The notes: generated by a model not told the origin, from the sequence alone. Counted from the first letter of the stretch, positions 1 to 8,790 are shown. The stretch is 64,000 nt of DNA from Eubacterium sp. (GCA_017463985.1 JAFUEH010000020.1:83298-147297), one strand, 5' to 3'. Program-made: numbers and translations.

Positions 1-2295
1 CAAGGGTAATAACGGTACAGCGCATAAAGGTAATTTAATGCAAGGGTATTTGAATATCACAAAGCCTTTTGACATAAACGACCCTGAGACAAGAAAAGTG
101 TTCATAAACGATTATGTTAAAGGCGGCTACGCACAGGGAATTAACCCTTATATTTCGGAAGCCGAAATTGAAAGGGCTATTGAAAACGGTATCGACTGGA
201 CAGAAAGTGATAATCTTATAGATTTCATTAAAGAACGAGTTGGAATATGACGGCTTAATACTTAATGAAGGCGCTGATGCCGTCGTTAATTCAAGTGGTA
301 CAGAAGTTTCATACCGTGGAATTAGTTATGTTGCTTTAACATCTAATCAGTTTAAAAATATTGACAACACAGCGCCAACCACAAACGACGACGTCCGGTA
401 CTCCGCTAAAGAAGGGCTTGAAGAATACGACGATTACGACAAGCCGATTACGCAAACGGATGTGGAAACGCTGCGCGGTATTGGCAGAAAGAGTGTCAAT
501 GAATTTACAGGCGAGGATATTAAAAAGGCACAGAAGTGGGCGTATAAATTCTATCAACAAATGGGTACAAAATCACCATTTTTTCGCGCATGGTTCGGAG
601 ACTGGAGAGCACATGACATCGCCAAAATTAATAGAATTGTTGTGGATACTATTGATATTGGAAATGTTGAACTGACAGAGGGAGATTATTATGTTGAAGA
701 TACAAGGTGGACTGTCCACGCTGGGAGTACGCTAAATAGCGATACCAGACATCATTCAGGCGGTAGAAGAATAAACGTTAAGGCGCTAACTGCAATAAAT
801 GATATACTAAATAACGCCATATTGCTTGACAGCATTGTTTCAGAAAGAGACAAGAAGAGAAAGTCAAAAAACACTGCGTTTTTGCACAAATTGTATTCTG
901 TAATAGAATATGAGGGTAATGAATACATTGCTAAAATTACGGTAGAAGAATTCTACAATGAAAGTATTAACGCCGATTCATTAAGGGCGTACAACTTGAA
1001 AGCAATAAAAATAGAGCCTGCCAGCGGGCGCGAGGAAACGAATTCCACAACGCCAAATGCAGGTGAAGGCTCTATAAATACAATAGCAGATCTATATGAA
1101 CATGTCAAGAAGTACGACAAAGATTTCCGACCCAGCAAGGAGGTAAATCCGGAATTACTGAACGATGACGGCACGCCAAAAGAACTGTATCATGGAACGC
1201 CAGAAGAGTTTAGCGTGTTTGATAGGTCTAAAATCGGCAGCAATTTTTCTCAGTCAGGCAGTGGCAATTATGGCGGTTTCTTTTTTACAGACAAAATGAC
1301 TCACGCAAAAAGTTATGGAAAAAATATTATGGCCGCGTATCTGTCAATGGAGAACCCATACGTCGTCGAAGCGAGTGACTTTTTCTATAACGCAGCAGAA
1401 TATTGGGACATGCACTCCGAGGCTATGCAAGAAGCAATAATGCGCGATGGATATGACGGTGTTATCATAATACATCCACGCGGCAGTTTATACGTTGTTA
1501 AAGAGTCAAATCAAATAAAATCTGCAACCGATAATATCGGAACCTTTGACATAACCCAACCCGACATACGCTATTCCCGTAAAGGGGACGTAACGGATGT
1601 GAATTCTGTGCTGTCGGAGAACGAGGAGCTGCGCGAGGCGGCAGAGGAGCTGCAAAAGGCGCTGGAGATCGCCGTGCGGAACAACGACAAGCTCAAGCAG
1701 GAGTTCAAGATCACAGGCAAGCGCAACCTGAGCGAAAACGCTACGACAAAGGTGGCGACCTACCTGCGGCAGCAGTACGGCTCCAGCATGGACAAGGGCA
1801 AGCTGACGGAAAAGCTCATGCAGCTGTACGACTACATGGTTAACGCCGGCGACAGTATCAGCATGGACTACGTCGCAAATACCGCAACGGACATTGCGCG
1901 CGAGCTGATGTCCGAGACGAATTACTGGGACGACAGCAGACGACAGGAGTTTAAGGACACAATCAATATGATCCGCAACACGCGCCTGTACGCCAGCGAG
2001 GACGTCAAGGGTATCGACGACTATAACGATTTCCGCAAGCGTTCCTTTGGCAAAATCCGGCTGGTGAACGACGCGAACGCCATGGGCGTAGAGGAGCTGT
2101 ACGATATGCTGGCGCAGCAAGGTACAAGCGTTGTCAGCGGTGAAGCCGTCGGCGTGGAGGATCAGCTGAACGAAATCCTTGATTTCATGGAGTCCACAAA
2201 GCCCGTTGTGCGTAACGCGGCGGAGGAACGGATCGCCGGTGAAGGACTGACGGTGGACGAGTATGCCAATATCATTCGTCAGAGGGGAAATATAA
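1..2295 (+). pseudogene. Phage large polyvalent protein, frameshifted, both ends incomplete
   Basis: This is the remnant of a phage or mobile-element polyvalent protein. The reading frame is open from the left window edge (a GNNGTAHKGNL stretch precedes the first ATG), so the gene starts outside. Its first part ends at base 250 with KERVGI. The next frame resumes at once with EYDGLILNEGADA, so one extra A near 244-247 has broken what was probably ERVGYDGLILNEG. The first part looks like the C-terminal half of an ADP-ribosyltransferase-like domain. A second such domain follows (YHGTPEEF at about residue 315 of the second part, then GGFFFTD and YDGVII). After it comes a helical, charged region typical of phage head-associated polyvalent proteins. 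The 3' end is lost: the frame runs into the terminator and body of tRNA-Ser, so the last roughly 45 codons are not phage-derived. The domain family assignment is by pattern only. Confidence 0.7.
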
Positions 2296-2329
2296 AAAAC
2301 GCCTTCTGTCTGTCGACAAAAGACGTTTT
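2291..2329 (-). terminator. Rho-independent terminator of tRNA-Ser(TGA)
   Basis: Read on the minus strand, 15 base pairs (2296-2310 with 2315-2329, two G-U pairs) close a 4-nt loop and are followed by a T run. It lies 3 nt beyond the CCA end of the tRNA. The phage-derived reading frame crosses it, so the host/phage boundary lies at or left of about 2295. Confidence 0.85.
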
Positions 2330-2332
2330 GCG

Positions 2333-2421
2333 TGGCGCAGAGGGTGGGATTCGAACCCACGCGCCCTTTCGGACAAACGGTTTTCAAGACCGCCTCGTTA
2401 TGACCACTTCGATACCTCTGC
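2333..2421 (-). tRNA. tRNA-Ser (anticodon TGA)
   Basis: On the minus strand the acceptor stem GCAGAGG (2421 side) pairs with CCTCTGC, followed by discriminator G and an encoded CCA (2333-2335). The anticodon loop reads CTTGAAA, giving TGA. The long variable arm (TTGTCCGAAAGGGCG) is the class II feature expected of tRNA-Ser, and the T arm has the usual GTTCGAATC. Confidence 0.96.
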
Positions 2422-2436
2422 ATTGAATGCTTAGTT

Positions 2437-2465
2437 ATATTACCATAGATAAAAACATAAGTCAA
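2437..2465 (-). promoter_or_regulatory. Sigma-A-type promoter for tRNA-Ser(TGA)
   Basis: On the minus strand TTGACT (2460-2465) and TAATAT (2437-2442) are separated by 17 bp and end 15 bp before the tRNA. The -35 is 5/6 and the -10 is 4/6 to consensus. Confidence 0.65.
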
Positions 2466-2496
2466 GAAAAAAATTGCCGTTTCGCTGAAGTTTGTC

Positions 2497-2525
2497 TTGA
2501 CTTTTTCTTCTGCTTATGCTAAAGT
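2497..2525 (+). promoter_or_regulatory. Possible sigma-A promoter for tRNA-Ser(GCT)
   Basis: TTGACT, a 17-bp spacer and TAAAGT lie about 50 bp before the tRNA. The -10 is a weak match (4/6). An alternative -10, TATTAT at 2525, would need too long a spacer. Confidence 0.4.
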
Positions 2526-2574
2526 ATTATAGCACGATGAAGTGCAACAACTTGACAGGTTACGCAAGTTACAC

Positions 2575-2665
2575 GCAGATGTACTCAAGCTGGTGACGAG
2601 GCGCCCCTGCTAAGGGCGTAGGGTGGGTAACCGCCGCGAGAGTTCGAATCTCTCCATCTGCGCCA
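2575..2665 (+). tRNA. tRNA-Ser (anticodon GCT)
   Basis: The acceptor stem GCAGATG (2575-2581) pairs with CATCTGC (2655-2661), followed by G and an encoded CCA (2663-2665). The anticodon loop CTGCTAA gives GCT. A long class II variable arm (GTAGGGTGGGTAACCGCCGC) and the GTTCGAATC T loop are present. Confidence 0.96.
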
Positions 2666-2832
2666 AAAGACCGCGAAAGCGGTCTTTTTGATTTGGAGAG
2701 ATGAGAAACGAACTCCGATTTCACAGGCCGAGCCGTATGAAATCGGGAGAAAGGTCCAGTGGACCTTTCGATAGCTGAGAGGAGAATCTCTCCATCTGCG
2801 CCAAAAGACCGCGAAAGCGGTCTTTTTGATTT
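2646..2832 (+). repeat. 49-bp direct repeat of tRNA-Ser tail plus terminator
   Basis: Bases 2646-2694 (end of the T arm, acceptor strand, CCA, terminator) recur without a mismatch at 2784-2832, 138 bp later. The intervening DNA is structured: CGATTTCA/TGAAATCG (2716-2723 with 2738-2745) and AAAGGTCC/GGACCTTT (2750-2757 with 2761-2768). The second copy has no complete tRNA in front of it. It is either one extra tandem unit or the scar of insertion at the tRNA 3' end. Confidence 0.85.
2666..2690 (+). terminator. Terminator after tRNA-Ser(GCT)
   Basis: Stem AAAGACCGC / GCGGTCTTT with a GAAA tetraloop, followed by Ts. It begins directly at the CCA end of the tRNA and is copied exactly 138 bp downstream. 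Confidence 0.9.
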
Positions 2833-2896
2833 TCAGAAGAGACAAAAGCAAATTCGCTTGTTGACGATTTCCATATTTTTCCGGTTCGTAAAGACA

Positions 2897-2923
2897 AAAG
2901 CCGCCACTTATTGTGGCGGCTTT
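2897..2923 (-). terminator. Terminator of the zinc-ribbon gene
   Basis: Inverted repeat AAAGCCGCCAC / GTGGCGGCTTT with a 5-nt loop. Read on the minus strand it is followed by TTTTGTCTTT, 15 bp after the stop codon of the minus-strand gene. Confidence 0.75.
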
Positions 2924-2937
2924 ATATCGCTTAGGTC

Positions 2938-3219
2938 TTACTCTTTTGTTTCGCTGAGCTTTGCGAAGCACTCACTGCAGTACACCGGACGGTCTTCTTT
3001 AGGCTCAAAAGGCACCTTGCAAGCTTTTCCGCACTGCGCGCATACGGCGTCATGCATCTCTCTAGGAGCTTTTGCTGCAGCCTTTCTCTTGTCACGGCAA
3101 GACTTACATCTCTGCGGCTCATTTACAAAGCCTTTTTCAGCGTAGAATTCTTGCTCGCCTGCAGTGAAAACAAATTCATTGTTGCATTCTTTGCAAACCA
3201 AAACTTTGTCTTCGTACAT
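2938..3219 (-). CDS. Small double zinc-ribbon protein
   Basis: A 93-residue protein with two putative zinc knuckles. The N-terminal one has CKEC near residue 9 and CKSC near residue 38, as in the probable zinc-ribbon (zf-trcl) family. The C-terminal one follows the CxxC-x17-CxxC spacing exactly (CAQC, 17 residues, CSEC). The rest is basic and hydrophilic, with no membrane segment or enzyme motif. A nucleic-acid or protein-binding role is usual for such ribbons, but no specific function is known. It is monocistronic, with its own terminator downstream, and lies after the sigma-factor gene on the same strand with a gap of about 110 bp. The start has AGAGAGGTAGAA upstream as a plausible ribosome-binding site. 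Confidence 0.8.
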   Translation of the reverse strand: MYEDKVLVCKECNNEFVFTAGEQEFYAEKGFVNEPQRCKSCRDKRKAAAKAPREMHDAVCAQCGKACKVPFEPKEDRPVYCSECFAKLSETKE

Positions 3220-3330
3220 TTTTTCATTTCTACCTCTCTAAAGATTTTGCCGGGGGAGTGGGTGTAAGAACTTCGGCTTATGCAGTGAATGAAAGCAGAA
3301 TTTTCTTAACCGTGGGTGCTGGGGAAATAT

Positions 3331-3900
3331 TCAAAAAGCAACTCCGTTGAGTTTCTTACGAATACGTTGAATAGCGTTATCAATAGCCTTGGGATTCTTG
3401 CCGAGCTTATCGGCAATTTCCGCATAAGAATGTCCGACGATAAAAAGTCGAAGCACCTCGTTTTCAAAGCGTGACAGCCCTTCGTACAAAATTTCTGTCA
3501 AAGCAGAAACACTTTCTTTTGCAAGAAATTCGTCTTCTGCGCTTAGTGTAAGCTGAGAATCCAGCGCTTCCTCCTCATAAGCGACAGTTGCCGAGGGGGG
3601 AACGTCCTTCATTCTCGAAAATTTTTTTAATGCTGTTTTAACAGAATTGTCAATACATCTTGATGCAAATGTGTGGAATGCAGCGCCTTTCTCGCTGCTA
3701 TAAGCGTTCATGGCGGCCAGCAGACCGATCATGCCCTCCTGCACCAAATCCTCACGCTCCAGCGGAGCGTCACGATACTTGGCGACAATGATCTCCACCA
3801 CGCTTTTATAGCGCTCGATCAGTGCGGTGATCGCCGTCTGTTCGCCGTTCCTGATTTCCGATAGCAGCTCATTATCTGTTAACGTGTTATAATCAGACAT
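3331..3900 (-). CDS. SigH-like RNA polymerase sigma-70 family factor
   Basis: A 189-residue sigma factor. Region 2 includes REDLVQEGMIGLLAA and FHTFASRCIDNSVKTA (core binding and -10 recognition). The C-terminal region 4 is a helix-turn-helix with SYAEIADKLGKNPKAIDNA. There is no region 1.1 or full region 3, and the length fits the SigH group of Firmicutes (transition-state or early sporulation factor). The ATG at 3900 was chosen because GGAGGGCATC precedes it; an upstream ATG at 3927 lacks a site. Whether it is the true SigH orthologue or another small alternative factor cannot be settled from sequence alone. Confidence 0.8.
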   Translation of the reverse strand: MSDYNTLTDNELLSEIRNGEQTAITALIERYKSVVEIIVAKYRDAPLEREDLVQEGMIGLLAAMNAYSSEKGAAFHTFASRCIDNSVKTALKKFSRMKDVPPSATVAYEEEALDSQLTLSAEDEFLAKESVSALTEILYEGLSRFENEVLRLFIVGHSYAEIADKLGKNPKAIDNAIQRIRKKLNGVAF

Positions 3901-3948
3901 GATGCCCTCCAAAACCAGTATGCACAAAATATATTATTTGTAATCTTT

Positions 3949-3977
3949 ATACTATATCAAATTTGTGAAATAGTCAA
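3949..3977 (-). promoter_or_regulatory. Candidate promoter of the sigma-factor gene
   Basis: On the minus strand TTGACT (3972-3977), a 17-bp spacer and TAGTAT (3949-3954) lie about 50 bp before the ATG at 3900. The -10 is weak. Confidence 0.4.
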
Positions 3978-4016
3978 CTATTTTTGATGAAATTAGACAA
4001 TTTAACGAAAATATCA

Positions 4017-4068
4017 GGGATTTTTTTATGAATGTTTATTAAAAACATTAAATTTCACAAAAAATCCC
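4017..4068 (-). terminator. Terminator-like structure after ychF
   Basis: GGGATTTTTT (4017-4026) pairs with AAAAAATCCC (4059-4068), with an inner AATGTTT/AAACATT stem. On the minus strand the outer stem lies about 35 bp after the ychF stop. The structure is A/T-rich and could work in both directions. Confidence 0.5.
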
Positions 4069-4102
4069 AGATTTTAATTGCCTAACTGTTGAATGATAGT
4101 TA

Positions 4103-5197
4103 TTAGACATTAAAGCGGAATAGAACGATGTCGCCGTCCTTCATGACATATTCCTTGCCTTCGCTGCGTACAAGCCCCTTTTCTTTTGCTGCCGCCATAG
4201 AGCCGCAGTCCATCAGATCCTGGTAAGCTACTACCTCAGCACGGATGAAGCCGCGCTCAAAATCGGTGTGGATTTTACCGGCGGCCTGCGGCGCTTTCGT
4301 GCCGTTCTTGATGGTCCAGGCGCGTACCTCCGGCTTGCCGGCAGTTAAGAAGGAAATCAGTCCGAGCAGGGAATAGCTCTTTTTGATCAATCTGTCGAGT
4401 CCGGATTTTTCCAGCCCCATGTCCTCTAAAAATGCAGCCTTTTCCTCTTCGTCCAGCTCAGCGATCTCAGCCTCCATCTCTGCGCAGATCGGGAAGGTTT
4501 CTGCATTTTCCTCCGCGGCGATCGCCTGCACGGCCTGATAGAATGTATTATTTTCAATGCCGTCTACAAAATCGTTTTCGCCCATGTTACAGGCGTAGAT
4601 CACCGGCTTGTCCGTCAGCAGCGATACCTCCTTCAGGTAGCCCTTCTCCTCGTCGTCCATTTCTACTGAGCGCGCGGTTTTTCCCTGTTCCATCTCGTGA
4701 ATTAGTCTTTCGAGGAAGGCCACCTCGGCGGCGATCGTTTTGTCGCCCTTCATGGCTTTTTTGCGGCTGTCAACACGGCGCTGCAAAATGTCAAGATCAG
4801 AGAGAATCAGCTCATAGTTGATCGTTTCAATGTCTCTTGAAGGATCAACACTGCCGTCCACGTGCGTGATGTCGTCGTTTTCAAAGCAGCGAACAACGTG
4901 AATGACCGCGTCCACCTCTCGGATATGCGATAAAAATTTATTGCCGAGTCCTTCGCCGTTGCTCGCGCCCTTGACTAATCCGGCGATGTCAACGAATTCG
5001 ATGGTAGCCGGTGTGAATTTGTCCGGATGATACATCTCCGCCAGCTTATCCAGCCTCTCATCGGGAACGCTGACCATGCCTACGTTCGGCTCGATGGTGC
5101 AAAACGGATAGTTTGCGCTTTGTGCGCCGGCGTTGGTGATCGCATTAAAAAGTGTACTTTTTCCTACGTTTGGAAGTCCTACAATACCTAACTTCAT
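4103..5197 (-). CDS. ychF: Redox-regulated ribosome-binding ATPase YchF
   Basis: A 364-residue OBG-family P-loop NTPase, full length for YchF. It begins MKLGIVGLPNVGKSTLFNAI (G1), has DIAGLVKGAS (G3) near residue 70 and NMGEND near residue 205. NMxE in place of NKxD is what makes YchF prefer ATP over GTP. A coiled-coil insertion (ILQRRVDSRKKAMKGDK) follows the G domain, and a TGS domain ends the protein (AWTIKNGTKAPQAAGKIHTD). YchF binds the 70S ribosome and affects translation and oxidative-stress responses. AAAGAGGAAACAAC precedes the ATG. It sits 22 bp downstream of the GH2 gene on the same strand, but the two look functionally unrelated. Confidence 0.97.
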   Translation of the reverse strand: MKLGIVGLPNVGKSTLFNAITNAGAQSANYPFCTIEPNVGMVSVPDERLDKLAEMYHPDKFTPATIEFVDIAGLVKGASNGEGLGNKFLSHIREVDAVIHVVRCFENDDITHVDGSVDPSRDIETINYELILSDLDILQRRVDSRKKAMKGDKTIAAEVAFLERLIHEMEQGKTARSVEMDDEEKGYLKEVSLLTDKPVIYACNMGENDFVDGIENNTFYQAVQAIAAEENAETFPICAEMEAEIAELDEEEKAAFLEDMGLEKSGLDRLIKKSYSLLGLISFLTAGKPEVRAWTIKNGTKAPQAAGKIHTDFERGFIRAEVVAYQDLMDCGSMAAAKEKGLVRSEGKEYVMKDGDIVLFRFNV

Positions 5198-5218
5198 GTT
5201 GTTTCCTCTTTCTTTGCT

Positions 5219-6946
5219 TTATTCTATCGCCGCTTTTTCGGTATTAGCAGCCTTAATTTGTTCATAGATGCTTTGATCGAATTTCGGTTCTCTGTCATAA
5301 GTGTATAGGCCGTTTTGCTCCTGTTCAATGTCGTAGAGCTGCGTGTAGCAGAAGCCGAAGAATTTTTCGTTTTCAATCAGTGCAGCCGTCAGGGCAGCAT
5401 ACCGTTTAGCAAACTCCTCCGGCGTTTTGACATCTGCGCCGTAGCCCCACGCCTTTACGGAACGGTCGGCCTCCCACTTGATGCCGCCGTATTCGCTGAT
5501 AAATACCGGCTCACCGCGATATACCTGCCTGCCTTCGTTTTCCAGCAGCACGTGCTGATACAGCTCGTTGTCCGTAACGAATTTGTCATAGCTTGTCCGG
5601 AAAGCAACGGGATCGTATCGGTAATCGTGTAAATCGAAGATATCCGTTTTTACATGGAAGTTTCCGCTGGTGTCGATGCAGGGACGCGTCGGATCGTAGC
5701 GCTTCGTAAAATCATATACATCCGCCAAGAGGGAGTCCCTTTGCGGTCTGCCTTTGTAGTCCCACGTTTCGTTGAACGGACACCAGCCAATGATGGCTGG
5801 ATGGTTGAAATCACGCGCCAGCACCTCCTCCCATTCGCGCAGGAATACGGCTGTGGCCTCCGGATCAGAATAGTCCAGTCCCCAGTTTGCGTATTCACCC
5901 CAAACGAGGTAACCCTCTCTGTCACAGAAATAGAGAAAGCGCGGATCAAATACCTTCTGATGCAGCCTGGCGCCGTTAAAGCCAAGCGCTTTGGATAGGT
6001 GAATGTCTCGCAGCAGCTCCGCGTCATCCTGTGCCGTATAGATGCCTTTTTTATAAAAGCCTTGGTCAAGCACCAAGCGCTGAAATACGCTTTTTCCGTT
6101 GAGCAAAAACCGCAATCCGTCCAGCGTCACATTCCGTAAGCCGAAGTAACTTTTCACCTTATCCTCGCCATACGTGAGCGTTAAGTCGTAAAGCCTGCCG
6201 GCGCCGACCTCCCAAAGGTGTGTTTCCGTCAGCTTAACAGTCAGCTCATTGCCGTTTGTTTCGGCAGAGCCGACCGGCTTTCCTTCGTAGTAAACAGCCG
6301 CCTGTAATGTTCCTGTGCCGACTAGGTCGGCTGTGACCGTGACGGTGGACTGCTGATAATCCGGTACGATCTTAAACTGCTTAATATAACTCTGCGGTAC
6401 ATATTCCAGATAAACATTCTGCCAAATACCGGTCGTCCTCGTGTAATCGCACCCTTGGCTTTTACGCTTTTCACATTGCTTGCCGCGACACACGAGAGGA
6501 TTTTTTTCATTGTCCTCGCAGTAGATATACACTTCGTTTTCACCGTCGGTCAACAGCTCAGTAATATCAAACGAAAAGGAGGTGTAGCCGCCGTAATGCC
6601 TGCCTGCCGGCTTTCCGTTGATGAAAACCGTTGTAAGATAGTCAGCAGCACCGATATGCAATATTACCCGTTGGCCATTTTTTCGGCAGGTGATCATTTT
6701 CCTGTAACGGGCAGAGCCGATGAAATCGGTATAAGCGATCCCGGACAGAACGCTTTGCGGGCAGAACGGAACATTGATCTTGTGAGAAAAATGCTCTGCT
6801 GCATATTCGTTTTGAATTTGCTGTTCCGTCCTGAAGCGCTTTGCCCTCGGCTTGGACAGCGGCGAAAAGGCAAAGTCCCATTCTCCGTTCAGGCTGATCC
6901 AGTTTCCTCTTTCAAACTGCGGATTAGGATGCTTTGAAACCGTCAT
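5219..6946 (-). CDS. Glycoside hydrolase family 2 protein (beta-glycosidase)
   Basis: A 575-residue GH2 enzyme with the standard three parts. The N-terminal jelly-roll sugar-binding domain runs from about residue 10 to 170 (SLNGEWDFAF, RKMITCRKNGQRVILHIGAA, VFINGKPAGRHYGGYTSFSF). An Ig-like domain covers about 180-270. The TIM barrel carries the acid/base Glu in CPFNETWDYKG near residue 393 and the nucleophile Glu in FISEYGG near residue 484. The start at 6946 has CGGAGGGAATTACTG upstream; an earlier ATG at 7015 has none. There is no signal peptide, so it is cytoplasmic, and it is short and compact like beta-glucuronidase-type GH2 enzymes. No transporter lies nearby to indicate the sugar. The substrate (beta-galactoside, -glucuronide or -mannoside) cannot be decided. 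Confidence 0.88.
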   Translation of the reverse strand: MTVSKHPNPQFERGNWISLNGEWDFAFSPLSKPRAKRFRTEQQIQNEYAAEHFSHKINVPFCPQSVLSGIAYTDFIGSARYRKMITCRKNGQRVILHIGAADYLTTVFINGKPAGRHYGGYTSFSFDITELLTDGENEVYIYCEDNEKNPLVCRGKQCEKRKSQGCDYTRTTGIWQNVYLEYVPQSYIKQFKIVPDYQQSTVTVTADLVGTGTLQAAVYYEGKPVGSAETNGNELTVKLTETHLWEVGAGRLYDLTLTYGEDKVKSYFGLRNVTLDGLRFLLNGKSVFQRLVLDQGFYKKGIYTAQDDAELLRDIHLSKALGFNGARLHQKVFDPRFLYFCDREGYLVWGEYANWGLDYSDPEATAVFLREWEEVLARDFNHPAIIGWCPFNETWDYKGRPQRDSLLADVYDFTKRYDPTRPCIDTSGNFHVKTDIFDLHDYRYDPVAFRTSYDKFVTDNELYQHVLLENEGRQVYRGEPVFISEYGGIKWEADRSVKAWGYGADVKTPEEFAKRYAALTAALIENEKFFGFCYTQLYDIEQEQNGLYTYDREPKFDQSIYEQIKAANTEKAAIE

Positions 6947-6995
6947 CAGTAATTCCCTCCGTATCGTCAATGAGTGATTCAGGATTGCTGAATAT

Positions 6996-7024
6996 AATAT
7001 AAACCATATTTTCATTTTTTACAA
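6996..7024 (-). promoter_or_regulatory. Promoter of the GH2 gene
   Basis: On the minus strand TTGTAA (7019-7024), a 17-bp spacer and TATATT (6996-7001), about 50 bp before the ATG at 6946. It lies back to back with the ilvB promoter, only 10 bp between their -35 boxes. Confidence 0.55.
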
Positions 7025-7034
7025 GTACAAATAC

Positions 7035-7063
7035 TTGACAAAGGCATATTAATGCAATAAAAT
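7035..7063 (+). promoter_or_regulatory. Strong sigma-A promoter of ilvBN
   Basis: Perfect TTGACA (7035-7040), a 17-bp spacer and TAAAAT (7058-7063). The expected transcript start leaves a leader of under 50 nt before the ATG at 7117, too short for a T-box or leader-peptide attenuator. Confidence 0.8.
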
Positions 7064-7116
7064 ACTATTTGATTTTTAACCAAAGCAGGATGATAACAAC
7101 ATTCAGGAGTGATTCA

Positions 7117-8778
7117 ATGAAGCTTAACGGAGCCCGTATTGTCCTTGAGGTGCTCAGGGAACAGGGAGTCGATACTGTATTCGGTTACCCGGGCGGAACC
7201 ATTCTTAATATTTTTGACGAATTATATAAAGCAGGCGATGATTTTTGTCATGTTCTGACGGCGCATGAGCAGGGCGCTGCGCACGCGGCGGACGGTTATG
7301 CGCGCGCCAGCGGTAAGGTCGGCGTCTGTCTCGCTACTTCCGGCCCCGGTGCCACTAATTTAGTGACCGGTATCGCCACGGCGTATATGGACTCTGTTCC
7401 GGTGGTGGCGATCACCTGCAATGTCGCCAATCCGATGATCGGCCGCGATACCTTCCAGGAAGTAGATATTACCGGTATCACGATGCCGGTGACGAAGCAT
7501 AACTTTTTAGTAAAGCGTGTAGGGGAGCTGGCGGATACGCTGCGCCGTGCCTTCCGGATTGCTATGAGCGGCAGACCGGGACCGGTGCTGGTAGATATTC
7601 CCAAGGATGTTACTGAGGCGCTTTGCGAATATGAGCCGGAGCCGGCACAGTCGCCGGAGCCTGCGCCGTATCCTTCCGCAGAAAGCCTGGAGGCCGCAGC
7701 GGAGCTGCTGCGTAACGCGAAGAAGCCGTTGATCTATGTCGGCGGCGGTGCGGTGCTGTCCGGTGTTGCGGAGGATTTCATTACCTTTGCCGAAAAGCTG
7801 GATGCGCCGGTTGCCTCTACCTTGATGGGGCTTGGCGTGTTTCCGAACGGTCATCCGCTCCATCTTGGTCTAATCGGTATGCACGGCCATTTTGTGTGTA
7901 ATAAGGCGGCGCATGATTGCGATGTGCTGATTGCCTGCGGCGCCCGTTTTTCTGACAGGGTTGCCGGTAACAGGGGAAAGTTCGCACCGAATGCCGAGAT
8001 TATACATATTGACATCGACGCGGCGGAGATGGATAAAAACATTAACGCAAATTATCATCTGCGCGGCGACCTGAAGGAGATCATTCCGGCGCTGACGCGT
8101 GCCGTGGAGCAGCTGGATCACAGCGAGTGGCGCAAAACATTGGCCGCTGCCGGGAAGCCGTTCCTACAGCAGCAGCTCGGTGATTACGTTAATCCGCAGC
8201 AGCTGATTGAAGCGGTTGACCGCGCTACACCGGACGATGCTATCGTGGTGACGGATGTCGGTCAGCATCAGCTATGGGCGGCGCAATTTTATCATTACAA
8301 TCAGCCGCGTACGCTGCTGACCTCCGGCGGCCTCGGTACGATGGGCTTCTCGCTTGGTGCTGCGATCGGCGGCCAGCTGGCGATGCCCGACAGGCAGGTG
8401 GTTGCGTTCGTCGGTGACGGCGGCTTCCACATGAATCTTGCCGAGATGGCGACGATGGTGGCTTACCGTATTCCGGTGAAAATATTCGTGATGAACAATA
8501 CCGTGCTCGGAATGGTTCGCCAGTGGCAAAAGTTCTTCTGCCACAATCGGTTTGCCGATACCGATCCGCACAGAAAAACGGATTTTGTCAAGACGGCCGA
8601 GGCTTTCGGTATGCAGGCCTACCGTATCACAACGAATGATGAGATCGAACCGGTCTTGCGCGAGGTGTTTGCGTGCGACGGACCGGTGCTGGTGGATTGC
8701 CGTATCAGTCCTGATTCCAACGTACTGCCGATGATTCCGCCCGGCGGCGCGCATACTGATATTGTGGAAAATCTGTAA
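7117..8778 (+). CDS. ilvB: Acetolactate synthase large (catalytic) subunit
   Basis: A 553-residue thiamine-diphosphate enzyme that condenses two pyruvates, or pyruvate with 2-oxobutyrate, in the first common step of branched-chain amino acid synthesis. Visible signatures are the N-terminal FGYPGG, the catalytic Glu in TAHEQGAAHAADGYARA (about residue 50), the FAD/central domain from about 190 to 320, and the C-terminal TPP motif GDGGFHMNLAEMATMV...NN near 450-480. The ATG at 7117 follows CAGGAGTGATTC and starts MKLNGARIV, the usual N-terminus; the upstream in-frame start at 7069 has no ribosome-binding site. The regulatory subunit follows after 12 bp. No ilvC or ilvD is present in the window. 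Confidence 0.97.
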   Translation: MKLNGARIVLEVLREQGVDTVFGYPGGTILNIFDELYKAGDDFCHVLTAHEQGAAHAADGYARASGKVGVCLATSGPGATNLVTGIATAYMDSVPVVAITCNVANPMIGRDTFQEVDITGITMPVTKHNFLVKRVGELADTLRRAFRIAMSGRPGPVLVDIPKDVTEALCEYEPEPAQSPEPAPYPSAESLEAAAELLRNAKKPLIYVGGGAVLSGVAEDFITFAEKLDAPVASTLMGLGVFPNGHPLHLGLIGMHGHFVCNKAAHDCDVLIACGARFSDRVAGNRGKFAPNAEIIHIDIDAAEMDKNINANYHLRGDLKEIIPALTRAVEQLDHSEWRKTLAAAGKPFLQQQLGDYVNPQQLIEAVDRATPDDAIVVTDVGQHQLWAAQFYHYNQPRTLLTSGGLGTMGFSLGAAIGGQLAMPDRQVVAFVGDGGFHMNLAEMATMVAYRIPVKIFVMNNTVLGMVRQWQKFFCHNRFADTDPHRKTDFVKTAEAFGMQAYRITTNDEIEPVLREVFACDGPVLVDCRISPDSNVLPMIPPGGAHTDIVENL

Positions 8779-8790
8779 GGAGGAATAGGT

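Noticed and set aside
1506-2465. Minus-strand frame of 319 residues
   Set aside because: It runs antisense to the phage gene and through tRNA-Ser(TGA); no domain or ribosome-binding site, Cys/His-rich translation typical of a shadow frame.
2585-2971. Minus-strand frame of 128 residues with WRRWRDSNSRGGYPPYALSRG
   Set aside because: It is the antisense of tRNA-Ser(GCT) and the duplicated terminator; such RDSNSRGG frames are a well-known annotation artefact of tRNA genes.
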